Of a stretch of 64,000 bases of DNA, positions 9,318-18,711 are shown in pieces. This DNA comes from CAZSDU01 sp963662525 (GTDB taxonomy: Bacteria > Bacteroidota > Bacteroidia > Bacteroidales > FEN-979), in the NCBI GenBank assembly GCA_963662525.1, contig OY759717.1, positions 1,736,001 to 1,800,000 on the forward strand. The letters are read 5' to 3'. The notes beneath the pieces were generated by a model. The model saw only the letters and a list, made by a program, of their open reading frames with translations. It made no database searches and was not told where the DNA came from. Positions within the stretch are counted from its first letter, which is position 1; every line of letters begins with the position of its first letter. The position numbers and the translations under genes were made by a program.

Positions 9318-12300
9318 ATGAAACTTCCTGAAATAGGAGTAAAACGACCGGTTTTCACTGCTATGATATTTATAGCCGTGTTGCTTTTTGGTATTGTGTC
9401 GTTAAAAATGCTTCCCACGGATGTTCTTCCCGATATAGAACTGCCAACCTTAACTGTTATCACTGTATATCCAGGGGCTTCAGCCAAAGAAGTGGAGCAG
9501 CAGGTTACCAAGAAGCTTGAAGAAACTTTATCGGGTTCAGAAAACCTGAAAAAGATAACCTCAAAATCGAAAGAAAATGTTTCTTTCATCACACTTCAAT
9601 ATACCTGGAGTTCTGATTTAAATGAGGCTTCCGCTAATGCCCGGGATCTGATCGATTTAGCCAAACGCAGATTGCCTGATGCGGCAGAAGATCCTACCAT
9701 TTTTAAAATCAACAGTTCGATGCTTCCTGTTATTATCTATGGGGTAAATGCAAAAGAAAGCTATAATGGCATTTCCAGGATCATTGAAGATAAAGTTACC
9801 AATCCCCTGAAGAAACTTCCGGGAGTGGGTTCTGTCCTGGTCCTGGGACAACCTTCCAGGGAAATAAAAATCAATATTGATCCTGAAAAGCTGAAGGCTT
9901 ACCATTTTTCAATTACCCAGCTATCCCAATTCCTGAAACTTGAAAACATCAATATTCCGGGAGGAATTATAAAGGTAGGCAGCAATGAATTTGCTATTCG
10001 TGTACCTGGAGAATTCGAAAGCATTCAGGAAATTGAAAATATGGCGCTTAGCAGTTTCAATGGAAAAATCATCCATTTGAAAGACATTGCTACTGTAGTT
10101 GACGGGTTCAAGGAAAAGGATGAAATTATCCGTGTGGGAAACAAGCACGCTATTGGTTTGCTGGTTCAGAAACAATCAGGCGCCAATACGGTCGAGGTGG
10201 CCACCTCCTTGAGAAATGAAGTAAAAAAAATACAAAGGATTCTTCCCGCGGATGTTGAAATCACGGAATTAATGGACAGTTCGGAGCTGGTAACCGCTTC
10301 CATTAATAACCTGACGGAAACAATTTTATATGCAGCATTATTTGTCGTATTGATTGTTTTCCTTTTCCTGAGAAACTACCGTTCCAGCCTTATTGTGATC
10401 CTGAGTATTCCTTTTTCACTGATCGTGGCTTTTATCTATATGTATTTTGCCGGTTACACGGTTAATATCTTCTCCCTGATGTCGCTGGCTGTAGCCATAG
10501 GGGTTGTGGTGGATAATGCCATTGTAGTTTTAGACAACATCACGCGCCATATTGAAAAGGGAGTACGTCCGCGTCAGGCCGCCATCTTTGCTACCGGAGA
10601 AATGGGACTGGCTATTACAGCATCCACCTTCACGATTATAGCCGTTTTCCTGCCAATGGTATTCATGGGTGGGCTTGTTGGCATTATGTTTAAACAGCTG
10701 GCTATCCTGACCTCGGTAACTTTACTGGCTTCGCTTGTTACCTCTTTATTACTTACACCAATGATGGCATCATTGCTATTAAAATCAGCGGAAGAGGAAA
10801 AAAGAAAGAAACATGGTAAACTCTATAAACTCAGCGAAGAACTGTTTGTAGCCCTTGAAAACGCTTATAAAAAAGGGCTGGAATGGTCGGTACGTCACAG
10901 GTCCATGGTTATTGCTATCAGCTTAGGATTGTTTATTGTTACGCTGTTTCTGGCCAGGAATGTGGGAACTGATTATATCCCAGAGTTCGATGCCGGAGAT
11001 GTTACCATTGTTTTCCAGACGGAAGTAGGTACCAATGTAGCAGAAACCGAAAGGGTGGCCAAACAAGTGGAGGAAATCCTCAGAAAAGAAGTCCCCGAGA
11101 TGAAATCATTCTTTACCATTGTTGGGCAAACTGAAGATGGATTATTAACATCCATAGGGTTTAAAGAAGGAAAAAACATTGCCACGCTGATGGCAAAAAT
11201 AGTTCCACCTGAAAAAAGGAATCGTTCGGCAAGGGAAATTGCAGATGTTTTGCGAAAGCGGATTGCATTAATACCCGAAATTGAGAAATATAATGTAAGC
11301 GGAGGAAGTTTTTTATCTGCCGCTTTGCTCGGGAATATCAAACCAATCCAGGTCAACCTCATGGGAAATGATCTCGGGGAGCTGAACGCCGTGGCAGATT
11401 CATTGAAGGCAGAACTCCAGAAAAATCCAAATCTGACCAATATTGAAACCACTGTGGATAAAGGAAAAATGGAGATCCTGATCGAAATAGACCAGCGTAA
11501 AGCCGCGGCTTTGGGATTAAATTCGGGTATGATTGCCATGCAGGTCCGTCAGGGTATTTATGGAACAGAAGCCGGAAATTATCAAGAAGAAGGAGAAGAG
11601 TATAAAATTATTATTCGTTATGATTCCGCGAACAGGAACAATATAGAGAAATTGAATTCCATCATGCTCACCACCCTGACCGGCCAACAAATTCCCATTG
11701 CCACGATAGCGAGCATTGGCAGGGGAGTTGGTCCCCTTGAAATTTCCAGGGAATCCCAGCAAAGGGTGGTTTACCTGATGTCGGACTTGAAGGATATTTC
11801 CCTTGGAGATGCGACTTCCCAGGTGAATAAAACACTGGCAAACATGCAGGTGCCAAAATCGGTGGATATCAGTATTGGTGGCCAGGTAACGGAACAAAAA
11901 GAATCCTTTTCGCGCTTGATTATAATGTTTATCGTGGGGGTTTTGCTGGTTTACATGATCATGGCTTCACAGTTCGAATCATTGAAAGATCCCCTGATTA
12001 TCCTGTTTACGGTACCTTTATCGATCATCGGCGTAATCTGGGCCTTTCTGATCACCGGACTGAGTCTAAGCGTGGTAACATTTGTTGCCCTGATCATGCT
12101 GATTGGCATAGATGTGAATAACGGTATCATCCTGGTAGATTATACCAATATGATGCGCAAGCGCGGTCATTCATTACTGGAGGCTGCGGCAGAATCAGGA
12201 AGATTAAGGTTGCGTCCGGTATTAATGACTTCCCTGACGGCAATTTTAGGCATGATCCCCCTGGCTGTAAGTTCGGGAATGGGCTCTGAAATTTGGTCAC

Positions 12301-12419
12301 CTTTCGGGATTACCTGTATAGGTGGATTATTGGTTTCGAAGTTTTTTACCATGTTTCTGATTCCGACACTCTATGTTTCTTTCAATAAAAAAGCATTAAG
12401 GCAGGAAACTGCTGTTTAA
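9318..12419 (+). CDS. RND family (AcrB-like) inner-membrane efflux pump
   Basis: A 1033-aa proton-driven pump of the hydrophobe/amphiphile efflux type. The first membrane segment (KRPVFTAMIFIAVLLFGIVS) is followed by a large periplasmic domain, a block of membrane helices, a second periplasmic domain and a second helix block. The proton-relay region in helix 4 reads GVVVDNAIVVLDN. Length and two-fold internal symmetry are those of AcrB-class proteins. The substrate cannot be read from the sequence; the TetR gene suggests an inducible drug or metabolite exporter. Confidence 0.95.
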   Translation: MKLPEIGVKRPVFTAMIFIAVLLFGIVSLKMLPTDVLPDIELPTLTVITVYPGASAKEVEQQVTKKLEETLSGSENLKKITSKSKENVSFITLQYTWSSDLNEASANARDLIDLAKRRLPDAAEDPTIFKINSSMLPVIIYGVNAKESYNGISRIIEDKVTNPLKKLPGVGSVLVLGQPSREIKINIDPEKLKAYHFSITQLSQFLKLENINIPGGIIKVGSNEFAIRVPGEFESIQEIENMALSSFNGKIIHLKDIATVVDGFKEKDEIIRVGNKHAIGLLVQKQSGANTVEVATSLRNEVKKIQRILPADVEITELMDSSELVTASINNLTETILYAALFVVLIVFLFLRNYRSSLIVILSIPFSLIVAFIYMYFAGYTVNIFSLMSLAVAIGVVVDNAIVVLDNITRHIEKGVRPRQAAIFATGEMGLAITASTFTIIAVFLPMVFMGGLVGIMFKQLAILTSVTLLASLVTSLLLTPMMASLLLKSAEEEKRKKHGKLYKLSEELFVALENAYKKGLEWSVRHRSMVIAISLGLFIVTLFLARNVGTDYIPEFDAGDVTIVFQTEVGTNVAETERVAKQVEEILRKEVPEMKSFFTIVGQTEDGLLTSIGFKEGKNIATLMAKIVPPEKRNRSAREIADVLRKRIALIPEIEKYNVSGGSFLSAALLGNIKPIQVNLMGNDLGELNAVADSLKAELQKNPNLTNIETTVDKGKMEILIEIDQRKAAALGLNSGMIAMQVRQGIYGTEAGNYQEEGEEYKIIIRYDSANRNNIEKLNSIMLTTLTGQQIPIATIASIGRGVGPLEISRESQQRVVYLMSDLKDISLGDATSQVNKTLANMQVPKSVDISIGGQVTEQKESFSRLIIMFIVGVLLVYMIMASQFESLKDPLIILFTVPLSIIGVIWAFLITGLSLSVVTFVALIMLIGIDVNNGIILVDYTNMMRKRGHSLLEAAAESGRLRLRPVLMTSLTAILGMIPLAVSSGMGSEIWSPFGITCIGGLLVSKFFTMFLIPTLYVSFNKKALRQETAV

Positions 12420-12518
12420 CAATCAACAAGACATGGGGCCGCATTTCTCATAAAGGATTTTTGGTTAATGCTGTTCTTTATATCCCGCGGTCCTGTGTCT
12501 TTTTAAAATCTTGAATGT

Positions 12519-12824
12519 ATGAAAATGATTTATTGTACCTGTAATGTCAGTGTCGTTGAATTACTGACAGAGTTGCTCGAAAAATGTCATATTCGCGATT
12601 ATCAGGTCATTGAACAGGTCACTGCGAAAAACAAGAAAGGGGAACCAAGGTATAATACACCTGTCTGGCCGGGGTTTAATTCTTCGGTTCTGATGCAGGT
12701 AAGCGAGGAAGAGAAAGTGAAAAATGTTCTTCTTGCGATCAAAGAGTACAATCGGCAAGTCATGAATGATGATGAGCTCATTGCCGTTTGCACCTGGAAA
12801 CTAGAAGATTACTTTTTTGATTGA
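12519..12824 (+). CDS. small PG0541-like transporter-associated protein
   Basis: A 101-aa protein with no signal peptide that resembles the PG0541 family, small proteins often encoded right after RND efflux operons in Bacteroidota. It has a PII/ACT-like beta-alpha-beta flavour (hydrophobic N-terminal strand, central NTPVWPGFNSSVLMQV, C-terminal LIAVCTWKLEDYFFD). The gap of 99 bp to the RND gene leaves co-transcription open. Its function is unknown; a regulatory or sensory role for the pump is only a guess from position. Confidence 0.7.
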   Translation: MKMIYCTCNVSVVELLTELLEKCHIRDYQVIEQVTAKNKKGEPRYNTPVWPGFNSSVLMQVSEEEKVKNVLLAIKEYNRQVMNDDELIAVCTWKLEDYFFD

Positions 12825-12868
12825 TATAATCCGGATTTTTGTACTTTTCGGTCAGTAATCCGGCTATT

Positions 12869-13345
12869 ATGAAAAACCTTGAGATTGAACGAAAATTCCT
12901 GATCCATAAAGCAGCCTGGGATTCCCTTGAAAAACCTGTTGGTGTCAGATATTGCCAGGGTTACCTGGGAATTGACGCCGAAAAGATAATACGGGTAAGG
13001 GTTGCCGGAGATAAAGGGTTCCTGACCATCAAGGGAAAATCTGCTTCTTTTTCGCATCCTGAATTTGAGTATGCCATTCCTTACGATGAAGCTTTGGAAT
13101 TGATCAGAAAATTTACCGGCAGACAGGTTGAAAAATCGCGTTACCGCATCCCTTGTGGTTCGCATATATTTGAAGTGGATGAATTTTATGGAATGAATGA
13201 AGGATTGATGATAGCCGAAATTGAACTGAGTAGTCCTGAAGAAACTTTTGATAAGCCAGATTGGCTGTCGACAGAGGTTACCGGTGATGAACGGTACTAT
13301 AATGCTTACCTTTCTCTTTATCCATATACCGAATGGCAAAAATAA
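12869..13345 (+). CDS. CYTH domain protein (triphosphate tunnel metalloenzyme fold)
   Basis: A 158-aa single-domain protein starting MKNLEIERKFLI. The ExExK signature of the CYTH family is E5, E7, K9. Other conserved charged strands follow (IIRVRVAGDKGFLTIKGK, then FEVDEFYG and IAEIEL), as expected for a tunnel binding a triphosphate and metal. Members include tripolyphosphatases, thiamine triphosphatases and class IV adenylate cyclases, and the sequence alone does not say which this is. A longer frame from a TTG at 12839 adds ten unconserved residues and is not used. Confidence 0.9.
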   Translation: MKNLEIERKFLIHKAAWDSLEKPVGVRYCQGYLGIDAEKIIRVRVAGDKGFLTIKGKSASFSHPEFEYAIPYDEALELIRKFTGRQVEKSRYRIPCGSHIFEVDEFYGMNEGLMIAEIELSSPEETFDKPDWLSTEVTGDERYYNAYLSLYPYTEWQK

Positions 13346-13346
13346 A

Positions 13347-13372
13347 AAACCCGTCAAAATATTGACGGGTTT
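13347..13372. terminator. bidirectional intrinsic terminator
   Basis: An 11-bp perfect stem (AAACCCGTCAA / TTGACGGGTTT) with a 4-nt loop begins 1 bp after the stop of the CYTH gene. The stem ends in A/T runs on both sides, so it can work for the CYTH gene on the plus strand and for the tRNA on the minus strand. Confidence 0.8.
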
Positions 13373-13376
13373 GGGG

Positions 13377-13450
13377 TGGAGAATAGGGGAGTCGAACCCC
13401 TGACCTTTAGACTGCCAGTCTAACGCTCTAGCCAACTGAGCTAATTCCCC
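13377..13450 (-). tRNA. tRNA-Ala (anticodon GGC)
   Basis: Read on the minus strand, the gene starts GGGGAAT and folds into a full cloverleaf. The acceptor stem pairs GGGGAAT with ATTCTCC, the D arm is GCTC/GAGC, the anticodon loop CTGGCAG gives anticodon GGC, and the T loop is TTCGACT. The acceptor stem contains the G3:U70 wobble pair that marks alanine tRNAs, in agreement with the anticodon. CCA is not encoded. The terminator at 13347-13372 lies just beyond its 3' end. Confidence 0.96.
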
Positions 13451-13488
13451 ATATGGGCTGCAAAAGTAATAAAATAATTAATACCGTC

Positions 13489-14085
13489 ATGAAACGTCTT
13501 TTTACTGCCATAAAAATTCAGCCCGACCTGGCATTTTTTGATTCTTATCGGGCATTAATGGCAATCCTGGCTCATGAAAAAATCAAGTGGACTGAAACGC
13601 ATAATTTTCATATCACCTTAAAATTCTTTGGCGATACCCCTGAGAAAATAATTCCAATCATTAAGGATCTACTTAGGCAATCCACTATGGCCGTTTCTCC
13701 TTTTAAGATTCAACTGAACGGACTGGGAATCTTTGGCAGTATTTATTTGCCACGGGTTATCTGGGTGGGTATAGAGCCCTACAAGGAGATGTCGGACCTG
13801 CTAAATAATCTTCATGAAAAATTTGTTACTGCAGGATTTAACCCTGATCGCCAGAACCTGGTTCCACATCTGACCCTGGGGAGAATTAAAAAACTTGCAG
13901 ACAAAGTGCTTTTTAAAAAAGTCATGGAACAACATCAGGAGATTTCCTCATTGCCTATCCATGTTGATCATATGATTCTTTTTGAAAGTATTCTCAGAAA
14001 GGAAGGGCCTGAATATATTGTTTTAGACAGATTTCCTTTTCATGGCAAACATCCCATACCCCTCCCTGTAAACGAGATGGGCTGA
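13489..14085 (+). CDS. thpR: RNA 2',3'-cyclic phosphodiesterase (2'-5' RNA ligase family)
   Basis: A 198-aa 2H-phosphoesterase. The two catalytic HxTx motifs are H41-I-T-L (HNFHITLKFFGD) and H127-L-T-L (PHLTLGRIK). The family opens 2',3'-cyclic phosphates on RNA. I use the ATG at 13489; a longer frame from 13453 begins in the spacer next to the tRNA and adds an unconserved leader. It is transcribed away from tRNA-Ala, whose 5' end is 38 bp upstream. Confidence 0.92.
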   Translation: MKRLFTAIKIQPDLAFFDSYRALMAILAHEKIKWTETHNFHITLKFFGDTPEKIIPIIKDLLRQSTMAVSPFKIQLNGLGIFGSIYLPRVIWVGIEPYKEMSDLLNNLHEKFVTAGFNPDRQNLVPHLTLGRIKKLADKVLFKKVMEQHQEISSLPIHVDHMILFESILRKEGPEYIVLDRFPFHGKHPIPLPVNEMG

Positions 14086-14103
14086 AGGGTAATTAAAAGC
14101 AAA

Positions 14104-14442
14104 TTATTCCTTGTTTTTAGGCGGTTCCGGAAATTTCCGGGCAATGATATGGAAGAGTATCAATCCGATTCCACCAAACAAACAGATCATTGAAAAGAAG
14201 GCGGGTTCTTCGTCCAGGCAGGAATAAACCGCAAGGACTTTTCCAAGCAGGATGCCTACACCAAAACCAACAAGCAACAGTCCCCATTTCAATGAAGAAG
14301 GTTGATTTTTTTTAGAATCAAAAATACTGGCATCCATGCCTTTTTCGATGAGTGTTAATCGTTCCTTTCTTCTGATAAGGAGGTAGACTATTCCATACAC
14401 CATGGCAAAGAACGCGATCGGGATTAAAAATTCTGAGTTCAT
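14104..14442 (-). CDS. DUF6249-like membrane protein
   Basis: A 112-aa protein with an N-terminal membrane helix (LIPIAFFAMVYGIVYLLI), a short cytosolic stretch with the conserved-looking RRKERLTLIEKGMDASIF, and two more hydrophobic segments (LKWGLLLVGFGVGILLG and ICLFGGIGLILFHIIA). This pattern matches small Bacteroidota membrane proteins of the DUF6249 type, often found near ECF sigma factors. One is encoded about 3 kb away here, but a large T9SS gene lies between. No function is known. Confidence 0.75.
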   Translation of the reverse strand: MNSEFLIPIAFFAMVYGIVYLLIRRKERLTLIEKGMDASIFDSKKNQPSSLKWGLLLVGFGVGILLGKVLAVYSCLDEEPAFFSMICLFGGIGLILFHIIARKFPEPPKNKE

Positions 14443-14529
14443 TTCCGTGATTTTTTAATTAGTAATTTCCATTTACGATCACTATGACGCTCAGAAAACT
14501 TATAGGTTACAAGGAGGATTGATATTCTG

Positions 14530-17511
14530 CTATTCAATGGTGAGCTTTGAATAATAGACCCTGTTCCCGCCGACCATCTTGAGGAGATAAAGTCCCCTGG
14601 GAATATTATGCACATCGATTTGAACAGAACAGGGGTCGGTAATACAATGGAATGTTTCATAAAGAATAATCCGGCCTCTCATATCCATTATGGCCAATTC
14701 TCTAAGGCTGTTGTCGCCTTCTGAAACGAGAGTAAGTTCATCTTTCACCGGATTAGGATAAATAAAAAGACCGGCAGGTAAGCCATGATCTGAGATACCC
14801 GCACAGGTATTTATCGTGATCAACATTTCCGCCCGGGGTCCTTCTCCGCAATCATTTTTCCCGGCTACGGAAAGATAGCCGGACTGGGCATCCTGATGGA
14901 AGAACAAGGTCACTTCATTGGTCCCTTTTCCGGAGGTAATTTCCGAACCCGGGGGAAGTATCCATACATAGTCGGTGGCAAAGAAAACCCGGGGAATGGA
15001 GTACAAATAATTATCATGATTCTGGCAAACGGTATCTTTCCCTGTAAGCGGTTGAGCTTGTGAAGGCAGAGAATCAAGGCTGATCATCTTGTTTAGGGTA
15101 TCTCCATGGCCACAATCATTTTCCGGGAAAATGGAAATGATTCCTTCGAGGTTTCCCCAGGTGACATTGATAGCCGGGGTTCCCTGGCCACTGTTAATCA
15201 CTACTTCCGGCGGAGTAATCCAATGATAAGAAAGAGCTCCGGGAGCTTCTTCAACATAGAAATCAGCATTTCCATTCCCGCATGCATGATCAGGTCCTAC
15301 AATGACACCAGGAATTTCGGGTCCTTGTGTTACATTCACAGGCAGAACACTTGGGTTGCTTGTCCCGCAGTCATTCCCGACGATAACGGAAATATTACCG
15401 GAAATTGTTCCCCACCTGACTGCAGCCTTGCATGTATTTTGACCGCTGATAATGGAAGCTCCTTCGGGAACGGTCCAGGAATAAGAGGTAACATCTGCCG
15501 ATGGAACCACGGAATAAATATTATTGGAATAAATACATACCTCCTGATCGCCGGTAATGGGACCAGGTGTTACAGGAGGAAATTTGACTATCACTTCAAC
15601 ACTATCGGTATCTGAATTTAACATGGCATCAGAGGCGGTTATATAATATCGCCTGCTTTCTGTCAGGGAGGCAATGGGATTGGCTATGCTGGGATCTGAC
15701 AACCCTTCGGCCGGCGACCAGGAAAAAGTTATTGGAGGAGTGCCTTTGTTCACATAAGCTAACAACTGGGCCGAAGCGCCAGTACAGATCGTATCTGGGG
15801 TAGAGGTTGGAAAAACATAATATCCCGTTCCATGTTCCACGGTAATGATGGCATTTCTGTAATGAACCGGTGTGCCATTGGGCCCCCGGGCAAAGAAAAC
15901 AGCGGTATAATTTCCAGTAGGGACCGATCCATTCAGAATAATATTAACGGTTACCGTGTCAGGAAAGGAGCAGATGGTGTTTGCCTGGGGATAATCAATG
16001 GTAATCGAACCATTGGCGGGAACCGGCGATATTTCTGCCGAAACAAGGATCACTTCCGTATAGAGCTTAGACGCTGGAACGATCACCAGAAATCTTGCAG
16101 TATCTTTTTTGAGCCGGAGCGTGTCGGCGGTATGATCCAGCATCATGGAAAAATCAGGAAAATAGGCGGTGGTACTCATGAATGAGCCATCCCTGAAGTC
16201 GGTCCATCCCAACATGGAAACCTTACGGTTGGAAACAATCCCATTGTAATCGCCCTGATACCTGGGAACGCCTCCTCCTCCGCAGCTACTGCAATCGATT
16301 TTCATCTTCTGGTTGGAGATCTTCTGGTTTACCGCAAAAGACGATCCTCCGTCATCCGAAAAAGTAGCATAAATCAGCGCGCTGTCGCTGGTAGGAGTAT
16401 CCCGGGTATCCATCCATTGAATGTACAGGCGGCCGGTTTCCTTGTCGCACCAGGTGGCCGGATGCCATTGGTGGTGTTCCTGGCTGTTGGCATCATCATT
16501 TACCCTGACTGCGGCAGACCAGTTGATTCCTCCATTATCGGAAAAGCGACAAAAGATATCAGGTTTATTTCCATTGCCCGATGGATTGTTGGAGGCATAG
16601 ATCAGGTAAAGCCGTCCCCTGTAGGTTCCATAGCTATTATCAGCCGCAATAAAAGGGTAGGGGCGGGTACGCATATTTTCAACTGAATTTCTATCACCCA
16701 CGTTCGTGCCTACATAGCCTGCAAAATTCTGCTGCGACATCTGAGTAAACGTTTCTCCTCCATTCAGCGAACGGTAAAATGTATAGGTGGAAGCAAAACT
16801 GCTGCCTGAATTTGTCACCACATACACAGCTCCTCCCTGAATATTGTTATCTGGACCGACACATACCATCATCCCCGGCAAAGACTGGGTTTCAGCTTGA
16901 AAAGTCGGCTGAAAAGTAATTCCATGATCGGTACTTCGGGCAAAATTTCCACCATTTCCCCCACTCATGGTTGCATACACGTAATTAGCATACGGACCAT
17001 CCGTCTGATCGCAGGCCATCCAGCATTTATCATAACCGGCAATGGCATCAACTGCCGGCTCCCAGGATATACCATTGTCCGGTGACCGAACTACCCTGGC
17101 TCCGGTGACATTGGGCAGGCCTTTCATATTCATATAATAAAGATTTCCCAGGCTGTCGTAAGCAACAACGGGATCTCCCCTGACATCGTCAGCAAAGTCA
17201 GGATTATTGGTAAACCATTGGAAACCATTTTCGGTATGATGGGTGCCGTTCAGATTATAAGCAGTGAAAAACCATGGCGGATGATTTGGGTTGGTGGCCA
17301 TATTGCTTTCGGCAAGGTCAATCCCGAGGTTAAAATTATCCCAGTTCCCGATGGTAATCACGGCAGGAGCGGAAAAAGGAAAAGCCGGCATACGGTTATT
17401 CAGCAGGTGATTCGGTACCTGATCAAGCAGGGGATTATCAAGCGGTGAAACCTGGGCAAATATCCCCTGTAAGGGCAAAAAAAGAATAACAAAACATAGC
17501 CGCCGGAACAT
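14530..17511 (-). CDS. large secreted T9SS protein with sialidase-like propeller and PKD-like domains
   Basis: From the ATG at 17511 the precursor is 993 aa with a signal peptide (MFRRLCFVILFLPLQGIFAQ). The first ~450 residues contain repeated Asp-box-like motifs (SPDNGISW, STDHGITF, SDDGGSSF) typical of exo-alpha-sialidase/BNR beta-propellers. Three PKD/Ig-like domains follow, each with a SYSWTVPEG or SYHWITPPE type core. The C-terminus has a type A T9SS sorting domain (AGLFIYPNPVKDELTLVSEG ... GLYLLKMVGG). It is probably exported and cell-surface attached. No sialidase active-site set is evident, so a binding role is as likely as catalysis. A longer frame to 17580 is not used. Confidence 0.88.
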   Translation of the reverse strand: MFRRLCFVILFLPLQGIFAQVSPLDNPLLDQVPNHLLNNRMPAFPFSAPAVITIGNWDNFNLGIDLAESNMATNPNHPPWFFTAYNLNGTHHTENGFQWFTNNPDFADDVRGDPVVAYDSLGNLYYMNMKGLPNVTGARVVRSPDNGISWEPAVDAIAGYDKCWMACDQTDGPYANYVYATMSGGNGGNFARSTDHGITFQPTFQAETQSLPGMMVCVGPDNNIQGGAVYVVTNSGSSFASTYTFYRSLNGGETFTQMSQQNFAGYVGTNVGDRNSVENMRTRPYPFIAADNSYGTYRGRLYLIYASNNPSGNGNKPDIFCRFSDNGGINWSAAVRVNDDANSQEHHQWHPATWCDKETGRLYIQWMDTRDTPTSDSALIYATFSDDGGSSFAVNQKISNQKMKIDCSSCGGGGVPRYQGDYNGIVSNRKVSMLGWTDFRDGSFMSTTAYFPDFSMMLDHTADTLRLKKDTARFLVIVPASKLYTEVILVSAEISPVPANGSITIDYPQANTICSFPDTVTVNIILNGSVPTGNYTAVFFARGPNGTPVHYRNAIITVEHGTGYYVFPTSTPDTICTGASAQLLAYVNKGTPPITFSWSPAEGLSDPSIANPIASLTESRRYYITASDAMLNSDTDSVEVIVKFPPVTPGPITGDQEVCIYSNNIYSVVPSADVTSYSWTVPEGASIISGQNTCKAAVRWGTISGNISVIVGNDCGTSNPSVLPVNVTQGPEIPGVIVGPDHACGNGNADFYVEEAPGALSYHWITPPEVVINSGQGTPAINVTWGNLEGIISIFPENDCGHGDTLNKMISLDSLPSQAQPLTGKDTVCQNHDNYLYSIPRVFFATDYVWILPPGSEITSGKGTNEVTLFFHQDAQSGYLSVAGKNDCGEGPRAEMLITINTCAGISDHGLPAGLFIYPNPVKDELTLVSEGDNSLRELAIMDMRGRIILYETFHCITDPCSVQIDVHNIPRGLYLLKMVGGNRVYYSKLTIE

Positions 17512-17528
17512 GGGTATTTGGTTTAATA

Positions 17529-17559
17529 CAAACTTACACAATATGAACGTAATGAGCAA
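17529..17559 (-). promoter_or_regulatory. promoter of the T9SS propeller protein
   Basis: On the minus strand, TTG (17557-17559) and TAAGTTTG (17529-17536) are separated by 20 bp. Both match the Bacteroidota -33 and -7 elements. The expected leader before the ATG at 17511 is short, about 10-15 nt. This also supports the start at 17511 over the longer frame. Confidence 0.65.
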
Positions 17560-17587
17560 GTTTTTATTCCGCATTAGCAAATTTTGG

Positions 17588-17595
17588 TATTTTTG
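17588..17595 (+). promoter_or_regulatory. -7 promoter element for the ECF sigma gene
   Basis: TATTTTTG matches TAnnTTTG exactly and lies 46 bp upstream of the sigma factor ATG. No good -33 TTG is seen at the usual spacing. Confidence 0.5.
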
Positions 17596-17641
17596 TAAGC
17601 GGGGTTGTAACCTATGACCTCTTTAAACGTCCAAGGTCCAG

Positions 17642-18208
17642 ATGAAATATCAGGATGACAATCATTACATCGAACGTGTTTTGAACGGCGATGTTTCAGC
17701 TTACTCAGCGCTGGTTGCCAAACATAAAAACCTGGTTTTTTCTATTGCTCTTAAAATACTGAATAGTCGTGAAGATGCTGAAGAGGTGGCCCAGGATTGC
17801 TTTTTAAAAGCATACCAGGCATTGAATACATTTGAAAGAAAATCGAAGTTTTCGACTTGGTTATACCGCATTGTTTATAATGCCGCCATTTCGAAAACAC
17901 GAAAAAAGAAACCTGACGTGATTCCCATGGATAATTATATTATTCATAATTACTCTGAAGATTCGCTTGCATCCGGAGCTGACGGGATGAATCCGGAAGA
18001 ACAGAAGCTGTTGATTGATAGAGCGCTAAAAACGCTCAACGAAGAAGATAACTTATTGATTACGCTCTTTTATAAAGCAGAAAAATCGGTGGATGACATC
18101 AGTTATATCACCGGGCTTTCTGTTTCAAACGTTAAAGTCAGATTACACCGGATTCGTAAAAAACTGTTCGGGGAGATATCTGAAATAATGGCGCAACAAA
18201 TGCATTAG
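17642..18208 (+). CDS. ECF-type RNA polymerase sigma factor
   Basis: A 188-aa sigma-70 family protein. Region 2 runs from about residue 20 to 85 (LVAKHKNLVFSIALKILNSR, then EEVAQDCFLKAYQALNTF and FSTWLYRIVYNAAIS). Region 4 is near the C-terminus (LFYKAEKSVDDISYITGL, then NVKVRLHRIRKKL). It has no region 1.1 or 3, as in ECF sigmas. The next gene, 26 bp downstream, encodes a small membrane protein in the usual anti-sigma position. Confidence 0.93.
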   Translation: MKYQDDNHYIERVLNGDVSAYSALVAKHKNLVFSIALKILNSREDAEEVAQDCFLKAYQALNTFERKSKFSTWLYRIVYNAAISKTRKKKPDVIPMDNYIIHNYSEDSLASGADGMNPEEQKLLIDRALKTLNEEDNLLITLFYKAEKSVDDISYITGLSVSNVKVRLHRIRKKLFGEISEIMAQQMH

Positions 18209-18234
18209 CAGATTTTTCACTAATCTTGCATGAT

Positions 18235-18660
18235 ATGGACAAGGAAGAGTTAAAATACGAGGATTTGCTGAAGAAGCTCATCCTTAATAGTTCACCGGAT
18301 ATGCCGTCAGATGATTTCGCAGATCGGGTAATGGATAAAATAATGGCAAGCCCTGCATTGGCACCTGTTAAAAAATCTTTCTATCTGAATTTGAGAACAG
18401 CATCTCCATTTTTCCTGCTCGGAATTTTCTGCCTGATTATTATCCTTACATCGGATTTTCCTTTTATGAACCAACTCCCTGGAAAAGAATATTTCACAAC
18501 TGAAATTTTACCCTATTTTACGATCCTTATCACAGGATTCAAGACCATTTTGGCCACCAAATATTTTTCCATTGCCCTCATGGGTGCTGCAGCAGGCTTA
18601 CTGCTGGTACTCATCGAACAGTTGTTCAGCCGGAAAGCGACGCAAAATCATACTGCCTGA
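18235..18660 (+). CDS. small membrane protein, candidate anti-sigma factor
   Basis: A 141-aa protein with an acidic cytosolic N-terminus (~60 residues, including SPDMPSDDFADRVMDKIM) and two membrane helices (FFLLGIFCLIIIL and IALMGAAAGLLLVLIEQLF). I recognise no named family. Its position directly after an ECF sigma gene, its size and the membrane anchor fit an anti-sigma factor, but the zinc-binding HxxxCxxC motif of classic anti-sigmas is absent. The start at 18235 is chosen over 18226 because it gives MDKEEL without extra residues. Confidence 0.7.
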   Translation: MDKEELKYEDLLKKLILNSSPDMPSDDFADRVMDKIMASPALAPVKKSFYLNLRTASPFFLLGIFCLIIILTSDFPFMNQLPGKEYFTTEILPYFTILITGFKTILATKYFSIALMGAAAGLLLVLIEQLFSRKATQNHTA

Positions 18661-18711
18661 ACCATTGATTCCGGCAGAAATTGTTGATTCTGTTATAGGT
18701 TTTGAGAAATT